A stretch of DNA of 64,000 nt from Plectrocnemia conspersa (taxonomy: Eukaryota; Arthropoda; Insecta; Trichoptera; Polycentropodidae): the NCBI GenBank assembly GCA_009617715.1, contig VTFK01000043.1, forward strand, positions 496,001 to 560,000, written 5' to 3'. The position numbers and the translations under genes are program-made. Shown here one piece after another: positions 39,001-50,200 of the stretch. The notes under the pieces were generated by a model. It saw nothing but the letters and a program-made list of their open reading frames with translations, did not search any database and was not told the origin of the DNA. The stretch's first letter is position 1, and each line of letters begins with the position of its first letter.

Positions 39001-40260
39001 ATTTTTTTGTTAAATCCATGTCAAAGAACATATTCATTGTAAAATTTATTTTATAGTAAATAACAAATATTACGCGAAGATTCAATTTTTGTATTTTTTT
39101 AGAAAATATTTTTGTTTTTATTAATGTTAAAATTAAAAATTAATTTAACGTAAGAATCAAGTAATCTCATCTTCGTGGCAAAAATATTGTTGTTATCTGG
39201 CGCTGAAATCCTTGAACACGCCACCCAGTGGTGGCAAACGACCTATATCATGTTAAAAATCAATATCTATGAATCAACTTGAGATATTTATCTAAAATTT
39301 TGTATGTGAGTAAATACAATGTAAATGATAATATAATTCAAGTAATCCTTAAAAACTTAATATTTATTATTAATTAACTGATAATTGCTAATACATATTT
39401 AATCATAAAATAACAGCAAAGAAACCAAACTATTATACAATTTAACTTGATTGATATTGAGTTTTTACCATTGAAAATTGAATGAAGATATCACTGCATG
39501 ATTCAGGGATATTAAAAACATCTGATTTTACTTCAGTATGATAAATTATAAAGTAACTTAACTTTTCTCAAATGTCTCTTAAAACCTACTAAGATCTCGG
39601 AGGGAAGTGACATCATCGAATAGGAAATACTTTTAGAATATTTTTTAGTTATTAATATAACTGGTGGAGACGAAGAATCAATACAAACATTTTATGTAGT
39701 TCTATAAATAACATCCCGTGAAAAAACTGGGAAAATATAAAGCAACCAGTAAATAATAAATATATTCGTAAGTAAAACTGATATTGCATGTCTGATTTTT
39801 ACATTGATAGAATGTTATCAAAAATATGTCATAATATCTATATTACAATTACTATTCATAATAAATCATGTTGATTATACAGTTTGATATCCAGTTCTTT
39901 GGCATATTTTTATTTTATTAAAAAAATATTTTCAGAGACAATCAATTATTAAATAATTAATTATTATAACTGTTTTCGTATAACTAGTTATTTTTAAATA
40001 AATTTTAATTACCAAATTCGAGCAAAGTTTTTATCTTTTGCGATGATAATTTTATTATAACAATATTTCTTGTCCTTATATTTATCCTAAAAGTTTTTAA
40101 ATTCTAAGAAATATAATATAGTTTATTGACAAGGCTTTGCAACTTTCATGTTAATTTAATTAAATATAAGGAAATAAAAAAAGTAACATTATGGTATTAA
40201 TAATGTTTATTTGTAGAAATAATGATATTATTTTATTAACAAATTCATTTTTTTTAATTT
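36011..40260. other. Gene-free stretch
   Basis: Apart from the hairpin at 37702-37750 and a hAT-like terminus (CAGTGGTGGCAAACGACC at 39226) I see nothing assignable. Composition is moderately raised at 36180-36360 and 36850-37020, with short ORFs lacking motifs. Confidence 0.35.
37702..37750. ncRNA. Near-perfect hairpin, possible small-RNA precursor or mini-foldback
   Basis: The arms GCTGATGACAACCCATAAAA (37702-37721) and TTTTATAGGTTGTCATCAGC (37731-37750) pair over 20 bases with one mismatch around a 9-base loop. Weaker pairing (TTTGAATAAATAGTTA against TAATAAATCAAA) may extend the stem. Whether it is transcribed cannot be seen. Confidence 0.4.
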
Positions 40261-40261
40261 C

Positions 40262-41030
40262 AATTTTTGTGTGTATCATATTAATTTATTTTATTTTTAT
40301 TACAAATCTGGCTATCATGAATTGACAGGTTTCTTTAAGTAATAACAACTATCGCCGAATACAACTTTGTGTTTGGCAAGCTCGTTAAGATGCTGAATGG
40401 TTCGTGCAAGAAAAGCGTTCTCAAGCGCTGACGTCCTGGCTTCAACTTTTAAGAATAAGGGGCGCGATCGCAACTCTATAGGGCACTCCATCTAAAGCTC
40501 GCCCCTTAGCAATTTAAAAAAGTGCTTAATTTAATAGACACTATGTTGATAATGTGATGAATTGTATCGCAATGCTCCTATCAAAAAGACATTAGGATAC
40601 AAATACAGATACGACCCATACTATAGAGAATTTTTTTGAATTCTCACTAACAACAAGGAGTTCTTTGCTTCATTTAGGTAACATACAGAGGTGACGGCCG
40701 AGCCTCCCAGCTTGTGACGGCCGAGTGAGCAGGTTCCCCATCCCCTGTATATTGGGGATGCATTAGTGTTTCTCCCGAGCGCTCTGGTAGACGTGCTCTC
40801 GCTGACTGGCCGGCATTGCATTGCTAAATAACAAGACAATGGAGCCATATTCTAGGACGCTACGAACTAGCGTATCGTACAGTATGCGAATTGCCAATAA
40901 ATTATTCAAGTGAAACGCACTCTGCATAACAAAGCCGAGCATCCTTGACGCCTTTTCGCAAAATTTGCCGATGTGTATAGAAAATCTCCAGCCCTGCTCG
41001 ACCGTCCCACCCAAATTATCGACGGAAGTA
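40262..41030 (-). pseudogene. Non-LTR retroelement, RT C-terminus to 3' end
   Basis: On the minus strand it reads GWRFSIHIGKFCEKASRMLG near 41000-40940, then AFHLNNLLAIRILYDTLVRS and VLEYGSIV near 40910-40850. A broken EAKNSLLLVRIQKNSL and a YLYPNVFLIGALRYNS segment follow near 40600-40540. It ends near 40262 with GAAACCTGTCAATTCATGAT, GCCAGATTTGTAATAAA and an A-rich tail. This gives a complete 3' end for the family also found at 8851 and 43222. Stops and a GC-rich non-matching segment (40690-40800) break it. Confidence 0.75.
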
Positions 41031-41127
41031 TTTCTACTTAAAACAGCTCTATGAAAATAAGATAGTGCTCGTCTATTTTAGATATGAACTATAACTGCTT
41101 TTTAAAATCGATAATTATTATTTGTAT

Positions 41128-41208
41128 AATGGCCATCATAATGCTCTGGGGAAACCTGGAAAATCATGATGGTCATATTTGTAATAAATAAATAAAATAA
41201 ATCAAGCT
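41128..41208 (+). repeat. Retroelement 3' end, copy e
   Basis: Reads GGCCATCATAATGCTCTGGGG, then AAACCTGGAAAATCATGATGG, then TCATATTTGTAATAAATAAATAAA. It lies in the opposite orientation to the 3' end at 40262 but has the same words, so two copies of the family are arranged back to back about 0.8 kb apart. Confidence 0.65.
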
Positions 41209-41242
41209 ATGTCGCATAATGAGATATATTAATTTTAAACTG

Positions 41243-41300
41243 TATATAACAAGGTAAGCAAAATCAACAGTTGTTGATTATGTTTACCTTGTTGTATATA
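41243..41300. repeat. Near-perfect palindrome
   Basis: The arms TATATAACAAGGTAAGCAAA... and ...TTTACCTTGTTGTATATA pair over about 27 bases around a 2-4 base turn, with a few mismatches. This is a cruciform-capable sequence or a small hairpin transcript. Confidence 0.75.
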
Positions 41301-41494
41301 ATAGGGTTTTGCGTATTTAAAAAAAAATAGATAGTAAATTTGTATATTTTCTTTATTTTAATTTTCTAAATTTAATTTATAGGTAACGTACTATGGGAAA
41401 ATACGAATGATGAGTCTCAAGAAAAAGTGCTTCGAGATAAAAACTATATACATATGATTTTCTGTGAAAGTGAATTAGTGAGACTGTTGGAAAG

Positions 41495-41617
41495 ATGCGG
41501 AAAATTTTCAAGATCAGGAGAAAAAACATGAGCTGGACTAACCTCAATGGTTTTACTGTGAAAGTTTGCCTGTTGAATTATTTGGGGTTTTTGATCGTCG
41601 GAGCGAACAACACCACT
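41495..41617 (+). CDS. Signal-peptide exon of a fibronectin-III-like surface protein (exon 1)
   Basis: The exon encodes 41 residues. Either the first Met or the one at residue 12 (MSWTNLNGFTVKV) may start. From the second Met it has the layout of a secretion signal: a short polar start, a hydrophobic core (VCLLNYLGFLIVGA) and then the polar ANNTT. It ends ACT|GTGAGT at 41618 in phase 0. An acceptor (TTTATAG|GTAACG) at 41381-41382 suggests the exon begins at 41383 with an untranslated leader. The next coding exon (45754) begins in phase 0 and continues the frame as ..NNTT-VTNSEK. I infer a secreted or type I membrane protein. Its family is not fixed; an FN3-bearing receptor, for instance a receptor tyrosine kinase such as torso, is one possibility only. 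Confidence 0.6.
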
Positions 41618-42889
41618 GTGAGTATTTTTTATGATATATATATTATGTGTATGTCTGTATTTTGTATAACGTTTGTTCTATTCAGTGTACTCACCTGGGC
41701 GATGGAATTTTCATATCTGACGATCTTTCGCTTTCGGCACGGGTCCGTAAATGATTCGTTTCTTCGGTATCGGAAATGAAACTTCTATTATTAGACGCGT
41801 TGCTATGGCAAAATCGTGGAAACGCAAAATCTGAGAAAAATTCACACACGGATGAAATTCGGCGATTAAAATTAATTATTATGAGCGTAATTTATTTTGC
41901 TTAAAAATATATGTATTAATCGCAATATATTTTTAATTACGAAAATGGTATAATAATGAAAATAATAAATTATTTTAGGTTATTATGAATCCTTTTTTGC
42001 GGGAGAAAAAATCACTCATTATATATATATTACATAATACGTTCTAAATATCAATATATTTTACAAAATATATATTAGATATATTTTTATTATAGATATA
42101 TTTATCTCTCGCATACGTAATATATCTAGTGATATGGGATCTAACTGAAAAGTGACACCTTTAAATTATGAAACTGATTGCGTAACGATAGCTATTTTAA
42201 TAATGTACGTTTCTCTGAGTATGTTATGCAAAAAAGTGACAAAAATACCTTAATCATACATATATACGAGACCTTACGTAGTTAATAAAAATATAATTTA
42301 GATATTAATATATAAATAGAACATTGATTTAACAATGTTCGTTAATTATAATTGTATATAAAAGTATATTCAGCATTAACAAATATTACATTAAAAAAAT
42401 GATGAACAATACATAAAATTAGTATGAATCAAAGGTTTTTTTATTAGTATATATCAAAGGTCTATAATTAGTATAAATAAAAAGTCTTTATTTATAATAT
42501 TCTTAATTATAATAAAAATTGAATTTATTTAAAGCTTATGGCTTAATTTTTTACTTATGTATTTGTATTATGGTAAAATAGAAAATTATTTTTATTAATA
42601 ACACATACAATAAACAAGACCATAAAACTCAGCAGCCGCCAATCTTTTGGAGATCACGGTCCACTAAACTCAAAATATTGAATTTTGCGGATCAAAACAA
42701 TGATTTTTTTATAAAAGTAACATTTTAAATATGAAATGGTACTTGTTTTGCCATAAGATATGCTTAGTGCTCGCCCACATATTACTGTCACGGTCAATTA
42801 TGACGATCTGGAGGTGTAATTTAATAAGCCTGTTTTCTCACTGTACTTTTATGACCAACAGGTATCAACTTGTCATCTGAACAGGTTTG

Positions 42890-43200
42890 GGACGAGCGTT
42901 AAATATTTTAAGCAAGTGTCTGGCAAACTCTGCCATCGCGTCGTAGAATTTTCTTTTACTGATATTATAATATGCTGCTTTGAAGTCCACATATACATAA
43001 GTTCAATATTGTACTAATGTTTTTTTTAAATATCTGCATTAGTGAGGAAGTCTGGTCGGTTGTGGAGCAGCTTGGTGCATGAAGGCGTGAGGAAGGATTC
43101 TGTCAAAAAGTATATATGACAGTATTTTGTATCCTGCGTTTAGGAGTGTGTATCTTTGGTAGTTATCGCAGAATTAGGTCTTCCTTTTTAAGTATATGGC
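42890..43200 (-). pseudogene. Reverse transcriptase N-terminal region, second non-LTR type
   Basis: The minus strand reads CDNYQRYTLLNAGYKILSYI, then LFDRILPHAF near 43085, and then VYVDFKAAYYNI with KRKFYDAMAEF near 42985-42925. These match the CNNYRGITLL..AYKVLS and DFKAAYDSI motifs of RTs. The FKAAYD motif holds a catalytic Asp, here replaced by Tyr (AAYYNI). The element differs from the 8.85/40.9/43.3 kb family and abuts it head to head at 43.2 kb. Confidence 0.7.
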
Positions 43201-43221
43201 ATATCATGTGTGTCATTTTCT

Positions 43222-43897
43222 CGATTCCCTTCGCCATCAGTTTATTCCTACGATCTCGGTAGAAACATTTTGACTAGAGAAACTTCCACCAAAGATCTCA
43301 GAATCACTTTTGAGAGCAAGTGGAGGTTCTCTCAACACGTACACGAAGTATGTGATAAATATTCCAAGATGCTGAGCTATGTTATGAGAAACGCCTTTCA
43401 CTTTGACGATCCGTCAGTTATTCGCGTCTGCTATGACACCTTAGTTCGTAGAATTCTTAAATCGGGGTCTATAATTTGCAATCCTCGAATAACCAAATAG
43501 TCCCTTTGTATATTACTAAGCATTTCTTCAAATTTCTGAAGGGTGTTGTTGACAATCCAGCTATTCTCGAGGAATTCCAGTTTTGGGTTCCAGAACGTCT
43601 TCGAGAATCACGATCGCGTCCTCTTTTGATAGCCGTTGGGGTATATCGCTGTGGTCATTCTGCTCCTTAATACGTTGGCGATGCACATTGACCTGTTTAA
43701 TGTTAGTTACGAGGAGCTGGTCCGGTTCGAATCATTAAATTTTAATATGTTATGATTTTTTTGTTTGCTTCTTTATATGTAATATTTTAATTATATTTTT
43801 TTTTGTGAATTGAAATAATACAATTATTGTTTTCGACCATTGTGATGCATTGGGGTAACCTGTTAGGTTACGATGGTCCGTATTTAATTTGAATAAG
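43222..43897 (+). pseudogene. Non-LTR retroelement, RT C-terminus to 3' end
   Basis: The frame gives STKDLRITFESKWRFSQHVH, then EVCDKYSKMLSYVMRNAFHF, then VIRVCYDTLVRRILKSGSI (43300-43470). These match the LGV.FDS.WRFS.HI...C.KASRMLGFVMR consensus of the 40.9-kb copy. After a stop at 43498 the reading continues in other frames to the 3' end (GTAACCTG..AGGTTACGATGGTCCG at 43855-43880). No poly(A) longer than a short AT tail is present. Confidence 0.72.
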
Positions 43898-45753
43898 CAA
43901 ATGTTACTAGAGAATATTAAATTTATTGCGTCTGTAATTTTTCATGTGTAATTTATTTTTTGTGTAATTTTATCAGGTGTTCGTTTATCTTTGTGTATTT
44001 ATTTTATTGTATAATTTCATACTGACACAAGACAAGATAACATTTATAAGATACATTATTCTTGTTTTTGGTGCTACATACCAGGATGTTAATTTCTAGG
44101 ATGGCCTCCTCCATGAGACGTTTCCTAGTTGTATTTAATTGCCCGCTTGTTTCTTTTTCATCCGTTATGATAAATTTTATCGCAAATGTGACATACTTTT
44201 TGTCTTTAACTCGGCTGAGATGTTTCTGCCATAATTACGATTTTAAGTAAATACCAAATAATATAATGATGTTGTGGGAGTTAATATTTTTAAAACTCGC
44301 GCAATAATTACAGATGAAATAAACAATATGATGTAAATGATGAGACCACACAAAAGCCCTCGTTACGTCTAGAAAAAAAAGGTTTCACATGAATAACACG
44401 CAATTATTCTCTGATGCATTGAAAAAATATTTCTTTGTTGCGAATTGGTCACTGGAAATAATATATTAGTTTGTTTATAACCGTCATTTAGTTTGTTTAT
44501 AACCGTATTCTTAGAAAACAAACGTATGTTTGATGTTAGTACTAATGCTTTTAAGATAAATGTTGTGGTGTTACTTGAAACAATGTAAGTGTAAGGCTAG
44601 AGCAGATTTTTCGTTAAATTCTTTTGTCATTCGGTATGCGATACGTCAATTTGATTGTCCTATATATACTTTATTGCAATCAGCCCTTGTAAATCGGTAC
44701 TCGTTGGAATTCGTTTTCATAAGGAATTCCACTGAGAAGTGGATTGAAACCGGTTTTTTAAATATCTATTCTTGTTAACTTTACTAATAAAACATTAGCA
44801 TTTATGTATGTATAATCTAAAATCGCATATTATTTAAAATTTAAATTAGTATTTATCAAACTTATGTGTTGATAATATACATAATCATTCTAGCGAAAAA
44901 AAAATTTGTATGTGACAGGATAAATGCCTGGAATAAAAAAGTGCCTAATGGACAATTCATAAAATATTGTGCAAACAATTTAATTTTAAATTTGATAGGT
45001 AATTTGTGTACACTTATATTTAATATTTAAAAGAAAATTCAATGTAAAAACATTCTAATCTTACGAATTTCATTAAGAGTTGTTTTGAGCAGTTATCGAA
45101 TATTCAAATTAAAAAATTCTCAAGGGTTTTACCGTTTCTTAATTATGTTTTAACAACAACACTTAGTCTTTGGATAACTTTTAAATGGATTAAATAATTT
45201 TGAATTTCGCAGACGCAACAACTTAGTTAATAAACATTATACCAAATTATATTAACTCAGTATAAGTATCACGGTATGTCGTTAAAAATTAGATTTATTT
45301 ATTCTTAAGGTGCAGTCAGATCGTAGGTTATTTACTATGTAACACTAGTAGTCACATAGTAAGAATTATATTATATGTCATCCAGTGACGATGCGATTAA
45401 TATTTTTAATGCATATATTATTTCACGATGTATTTAATGATAGTGACATAACTTTTAATTAATTAAATTAATCACCTTGTTAGATTAGGAAAAGTTTAAA
45501 AAAATATTCTGAGCTAATACTAAAAATCACTAATTTCATTCTTCTAGACTAAATTTAGATTAAAATCCTTGATTTAATAATCATTGTACTGGTATTTACA
45601 CTGTATTAAATTGTTTCTAAATTATAAGTTTTATATTAAAAATCAAATTTACTTAAAAATATATTTTTTATAAAAATTCGTTATTATATTTTTTATAATT
45701 AATTTGAGCTATTTGAACTCTTTCATGTTATAAAATATGTATTTAAATTTCAG

Positions 45754-45874
45754 GTGACAAATTCAGAGAAAGGAATTATATATGCAGATACAGCTCGAAA
45801 TCTTAGCGTAGAACCAATTGTTGCTGAGTCGCATGCTGACCTACAACTGAATGTTTCGTGGCTTCCTCCAAATG
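45754..45874 (+). CDS. FN3-like surface protein, exon 2
   Basis: Bounded by TTTCAG|GTG and AATG|GTATAC, phase 0 in and phase 1 out. It encodes 40 residues beginning VTNSEKGIIYADTARNLSV and ending DLQLNVSWLPPN. ARNLSV...LQLNVSWLPP is the strand A-B signature of a fibronectin type III domain (conserved Trp of strand B, then PP). Asn-Leu-Ser and Asn-Val-Ser are potential N-glycosylation sites. The last base joins the next exon to make Asp (N-DIESV), as in the B-C loop of FN3 domains. The match of phases on both sides makes this the strongest coding evidence in the window. The antisense ORF is a shadow. Confidence 0.7.
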
Positions 45875-46609
45875 GTATACTATATGAATATATGCTTATA
45901 ATAAATTCATACACACATATGTGCATAGATAAATAAATAAGCATTTTTTTACAATTTCTTTTTTTTTATAAATTTATTACCTACATAAATGTCTATGTTA
46001 ATGCATGGGAAGTGAAAATTTTATTGTAAATTTGAAATGTGCTGTCTGTCAATGTGTGTCATGTTATAATTGCTTAAGTTTTACTAATCGCGTGTTTGTT
46101 AAAAGAGAGTGTACGATACAAATTTGGTCAAACATCTGAACATCAATTTTGGTTTAAACATTTTTGTTCAGAGGTCTAATGTATCTCACCTTGTTAAATA
46201 TTATACCATTAATTTATTAAAGTCGCGTGAACATTTTTGTGCCTTAGGCAAGTATTGAATTAGGCAGGGTAGAGACAATATTTTAACTTTCGTGTTTAAA
46301 CATAATATTTAACAGTAATTTGTATTTTGTGTGAATATAGCAACAATATAAAGCAACACAAATCCACTGTATTTAAAAAATATATACAAAAAAATATACT
46401 AAAACAAGATACAGAGAGATGGAGAGAAATTTATGTTTCTCATAAAATACTAAAACAATGAATGTAATCAAAACGTAGTTAATGTCTTTAAATTACGTAA
46501 TATAATAAAATATAAAATTACTCTAATGACTATTTAATTATAATAAATTTAAAATTCTAATTACTCGGAATTCGGTGTCACTTTGTATACAAAATAAACG
46601 CCGTAAATT

Positions 46610-46682
46610 CTGGTAACAGTTTATTTTATAAAAAATAAATAAAACAATTACATTTGTGCAATATATATATATATAGAAATGG
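46610..46682. repeat. Dispersed repeat, copy 2 (partner at 884-938)
   Basis: Begins CTGGTAACAGTTTATTTTAT and ends TATAGAAATGG after a TA run. The ORF at 46749 follows directly, so this may be the 3' flank of the same unknown element. Confidence 0.5.
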
Positions 46683-46748
46683 CGATGGTGTTAAAATAGC
46701 AGGTCCTGGAAGAACGGCGAAGATGTGTTCTCGCAGTGCTCTCTGTTA

Positions 46749-46958
46749 CTATCCACTGATATCTTTTGTGTCGAATCGGTCTTTTGGCTCAGCAACTTGT
46801 GTGCTGCTGTGACTTCGTGACATCTCTTCCCATATGTCTTCTGCGTCTTTTACCGCGTCACTAACTCTATGATAAATTATGGTTTCAGACAGTTTGGAAA
46901 ATCGCAGATGAGGATGTTTGCGAGCCAATTGCATCTCACACTCACGAAATGCGTTCAC
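46749..46958 (-). CDS. Unrecognised 69-residue ORF, probably part of a mobile element
   Basis: The peptide (MNAFRECEMQLARKHPHLRF..., later DAEDIWEEMSRSHSSTQ) has balanced amino-acid use and GC-richer codons, unlike the AT-driven chance ORFs around it. It is polar, Arg/Glu-rich and has no signal or membrane segment. I recognise no family. Its adjacency to the dispersed repeat at 46610-46682 suggests an element-encoded protein fragment rather than a host exon. No good splice sites flank it. Confidence 0.3.
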   Translation of the reverse strand: MNAFRECEMQLARKHPHLRFSKLSETIIYHRVSDAVKDAEDIWEEMSRSHSSTQVAEPKDRFDTKDISG

Positions 46959-47060
46959 CCCTAATATATAAACGGTTTAAATGACCACTCCAGCTATTGG
47001 TAACCAAAGGGTAGAATAGCAATATGCGCAGAGTAGAATGTATTGAATAGCTAGCACGCG

Positions 47061-47095
47061 TCCTTTCCAAACAAAGAGTAGTTTTTCAGCGCTAC
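47061..47095. repeat. Short repeat shared with 22158-22198
   Basis: Carries TCCTTTCCAAACAAAGAGTA followed by GTTTTT, matching the block left of the hAT element at 22 kb. Confidence 0.5.
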
Positions 47096-47544
47096 TTGTG
47101 GGTAATTAAGGTCTCAGCACGGGTGTGCAATTTAAAAAAACAAAACGCTTGTCATGCTGGACATCTAATTGAATTAGAGATGTTGTTTTTATTATTACAA
47201 TTGTTGAAAATGAAGACAAGAATAGGCGCAATTCAATTCAATTAACACCAGAATTCTACTACAGTTCTCTTTTTTTAGATCATTGAGTCTATTCTTAATT
47301 AAGCCAGTGTTATGATCGTTGGTTAAGATTTCATCTTATTGAGTTAAAATACATTCATTTTTTTGATTTATGTAAAGATTTCGAATGTTTGCAAATATCT
47401 CTTTTCAAAAAAAATTATGGAGTTTTATATTTCAATTCAACACATCATTGTGAAGTTTGTACCCCTTCTTTTAGATTATTAACTGAAATATGTCGTAAAA
47501 ACTTACAATATTTTTGTTGCATGTCTATAATCCTGACATTGAAT

Positions 47545-48960
47545 TTAAAAGATAAGAATAATCTCATTCATAGAGTGAAAAATATCTGCCAGGTCAGATA
47601 ACGAATAGATAAAATTATTTCTGTTAAAATGTTTAAAAGAGTAGGCTTTTTTTTCTTCCGGAAAAATCAAAATACTTCTATGTAATAGAGAATTACTTAA
47701 TATTATGTCACCAAAAATTAGAGAACTGCTTCTGATAAAGTTGATAACTTTTATTTCTAGATTGTTGTTAAATTTGTGTGTAGAGTTTTTAAAGTTGGTA
47801 TAAAATGGTGTATTCCATATTATTTTTATGTTAGTATTATTCGCGTTACTCCACACTGGATAAACGTAAGTTAAAACAGGTCTATTTAACTGTTTATAGA
47901 CTAGGATTTTATTTATTATAGTTAGCATGATTATATATTAATTTCAGAGGCGCAATGTTGTCAAGCCCTTTTGACTGGAGTTCAGTTATAATATATATTT
48001 GTGCCAAGTTATACCTAGGTATTTAAACTCTCGCTCTCTATTCAATGATATGCCTTTGTAATGGATGCAGGCAAGGGTTGTCTACGTTTGGTGAATATTA
48101 TTGCTTCTGTTTTATCTTTATTTTAATTCTCCATTTCATAAAATATTTTTTTTTAATTTCCAAGGTTTTATTGTAGTTTAACTGCAATTGGTTTCTAGTT
48201 AAGATTAAAGTATCCTCAGCGTACATTGATAGTTTAGTATTTTTTTAAATTATATTATTATTAGTTTAAAAAATAAAGAGAAATGGTCCAAGTATACTTT
48301 CATATGGTACACTAGCTGGTATTTTACTCGGTATCGGATATGTATTATTCAGCGAAACAACATACCTTCGATTCATCAGGAAAGACCGTGAATGTGGATA
48401 ATATAATAGGGAGTATCGTATTTTAAAAGTTTATACATTATTCAGTCATATAATATATAAAAGTTTATACATTCAGTCATGCCATACTGTATTAAAGGTC
48501 TTTTCAATGTCTAGTAATGAAAGACCAGAACTTTTTTCGTAATAAAATCGGCTGTTAAGTTGATGATGTTCTCGAAACCAAATTGTTTATGAATGTCAAT
48601 GGATCCTAGATTAAGAACTCCTGGTGTCTTAAAATAAATATATTTTGTTGCAATCTATATTAAAACTCCATTTACGTGGCTAGTCGAGTCGTCTGTCATC
48701 ATTTTTGTTAGATTCTCTAACAGGCTTCTGTTATTTCAATAATGAGCGTTTGAGACCCGGGGCTATTGAAATCGGGGCTTTAGAACCTAGATTATTATAT
48801 TATTTTTATGTTTATATTTAAATTTCAGTTTTGATGTAGTCGCTGATACTCGATTAAGTGGGTTAGTATGTTATCGCGAAAAGAATTCGTTTAATATTGA
48901 CAGTGTTGTTAATTGGTTGGAATCTATAATCCGTTGAAAGATTTTAAACGCTATTAATAT
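47545..48960 (-). pseudogene. Jockey-like non-LTR reverse transcriptase, degenerate
   Basis: Minus-strand order: LPEILFFILIAFKIFQRIID near 48970-48920 (RPISLL..SKIFERII region), HKQFGFEN near 48590 (consensus EQFGFR), and LLDIEKTFNTVWHD near 48520-48485 (first catalytic Asp in DIEKAFDTVW). Then come PASVPYESILGPFLFIF near 48320-48270 (GVPQGSILGPLLF), SMYAEDTLILTRNQLQLNYN near 48230-48175 (YADD changed to YAED) and KTEAIIFTKRRQPLPASI near 48115-48065. REFKYLGI near 48040 and the last open frame 47928-47545 (LNRPVLTYVYPVWSN, NFIRSSS) follow. Almost the whole RT is represented, but stops, shifts and the YAED change make it dead. An odd non-matching stretch at 48620-48870 suggests an insertion or two fused copies. 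Confidence 0.82.
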
Positions 48961-49029
48961 AAAAAATAGTATTTCTGGCAAGGGCGACTCGTTTTTAGGA
49001 GCCATCGGGGCCAGGCCCCACTTAATAAC

Positions 49030-49278
49030 TTTTTTATATGCTTTATCGTCCAGTAAAGCTTTTATCATATTATCGTATTCGCATTGATTTAATACTATAG
49101 TTGCGTTTCTTCTGTCGGCAGGAAGAATTATCAGATCCTTGCTGTTTTTTAGGATTTTACATGTTTTTGTGCATTTAGAAGCGAGGGAGAAGTGATGCAT
49201 GCGCGTAAGAATATTCATTGTCTCGCTTGTTCTTGTTAAAGCGGCAATGCTCATTTCAAGGTTTTTCGTCTGTGTCAC
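49030..49278 (-). pseudogene. Penelope-like element RT fragment
   Basis: The minus-strand frame reads HHFSLASKCTKTCKILKNSK, then DLIILPADRRNATIVLNQ, then CEYDNMIKALLDDKAYKKVI. The ILPADKGNATVVM..YD.K...LL.D..YK motif is characteristic of the N-terminal RT region of Penelope-like elements. The similarity stops at about 49030, where the same ORF runs on into Jockey-like RT sequence, so the ORF is a chimera made by insertion. No terminal repeats or GIY-YIG domain are visible. Confidence 0.7.
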
Positions 49279-49819
49279 ATCCAGCTATAAAAATGAATAT
49301 TTCTGCCTATTTCGCACAAGATAAATAAAATATATGGTTGTCAACTCCTATAGTATGATTGTATTAGTTCAACGTTCGTGTGGTTTGTATTAAAAGTGGA
49401 AGCTTTGACGTTCACCATTAACAAAATCATATTTTTACAAAGCGACACAAAAAAAATATATTTAAAGATAATTGAAAGGCACAGTACTTTAAAAATTCTA
49501 AGTATGTTAGTCAGTAAAACATTGTATAAGCATATTTCACAATCACTCACGATCTCTAACTGACTGAAATTGATATGCTAAACGCTGATAAAAAGAAAAC
49601 GTAGTCGGGTGATGTTTTCAAACCTGTCTCTGACAGCACCCTCATAAATTAAGATCAATTGAAAGACGGTCATTGTTCATTTTAAAAATAGTTAGTCAAA
49701 TATGATTATTATTATTATTATTATTACTAAAATAAACATATGTACATATGTGAACTAAAATTTTAACAACTTGCGTGATATTAATCAGTTAATATTTGTT
49801 CATGGTTTTAGATTTAACC

Positions 49820-50200
49820 TGGACCCGCGTCACCATGGATACTGTGCCCCCACCTATTGAATGTTGAATGTTAATATTTTTGGAAATGTTTGGAAAGCCG
49901 TAAACAGGGTCGGCGTAGGGGATGGGGGCGTAGGCGCTCGCCAACATCCGAGGCTCGCCCAGACGCCGTATCTGGGTTTTCGGTGGGTTATTCGGTATTC
50001 CCGTTCCCGGAATCGGGGGGGCTCAGACCGGGTCTCCTTTGTACGGCACCCAGTTTAACTACACTGTTTATACGTTTTTCCTTGAAAGACCAGCCCGTTT
50101 CTGCTTAACGTGCACCCGTTACGCGGGAATTTCTCAAGTATGCGACTTTGACACGGTATTCTCGGGGGCGATCCTAAGCCGCTTGTATACATAAGGTTCA
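49820..50200. other. GC-rich block of unknown nature
   Basis: This is the most GC-rich segment in the second half (GGCGTAGGGGATGGGGGCG, ACCCGTTACGCGGG), with abrupt borders on AT-rich sequence. Overlapping plus-strand frames of 65-72 residues are Arg/Gly-rich with no motif. It may be a fragment of a GC-rich transposon such as an ORF1/gag region, or foreign DNA. Confidence 0.3.

Larger units (their letters stand above)
41618..45753. other. First intron of the FN3-like gene
   Basis: GT at 41618 and AG at 45752-45753 bound an intron of about 4.1 kb. It contains a hAT-like terminus (CAGCAGCCGCCAATCTTTTGG at 42630) and the two retroelement remnants described below. The rest (43900-45750) has no recognisable feature; the 72-residue ORF at 44560 shows no motif. 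Confidence 0.5.
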
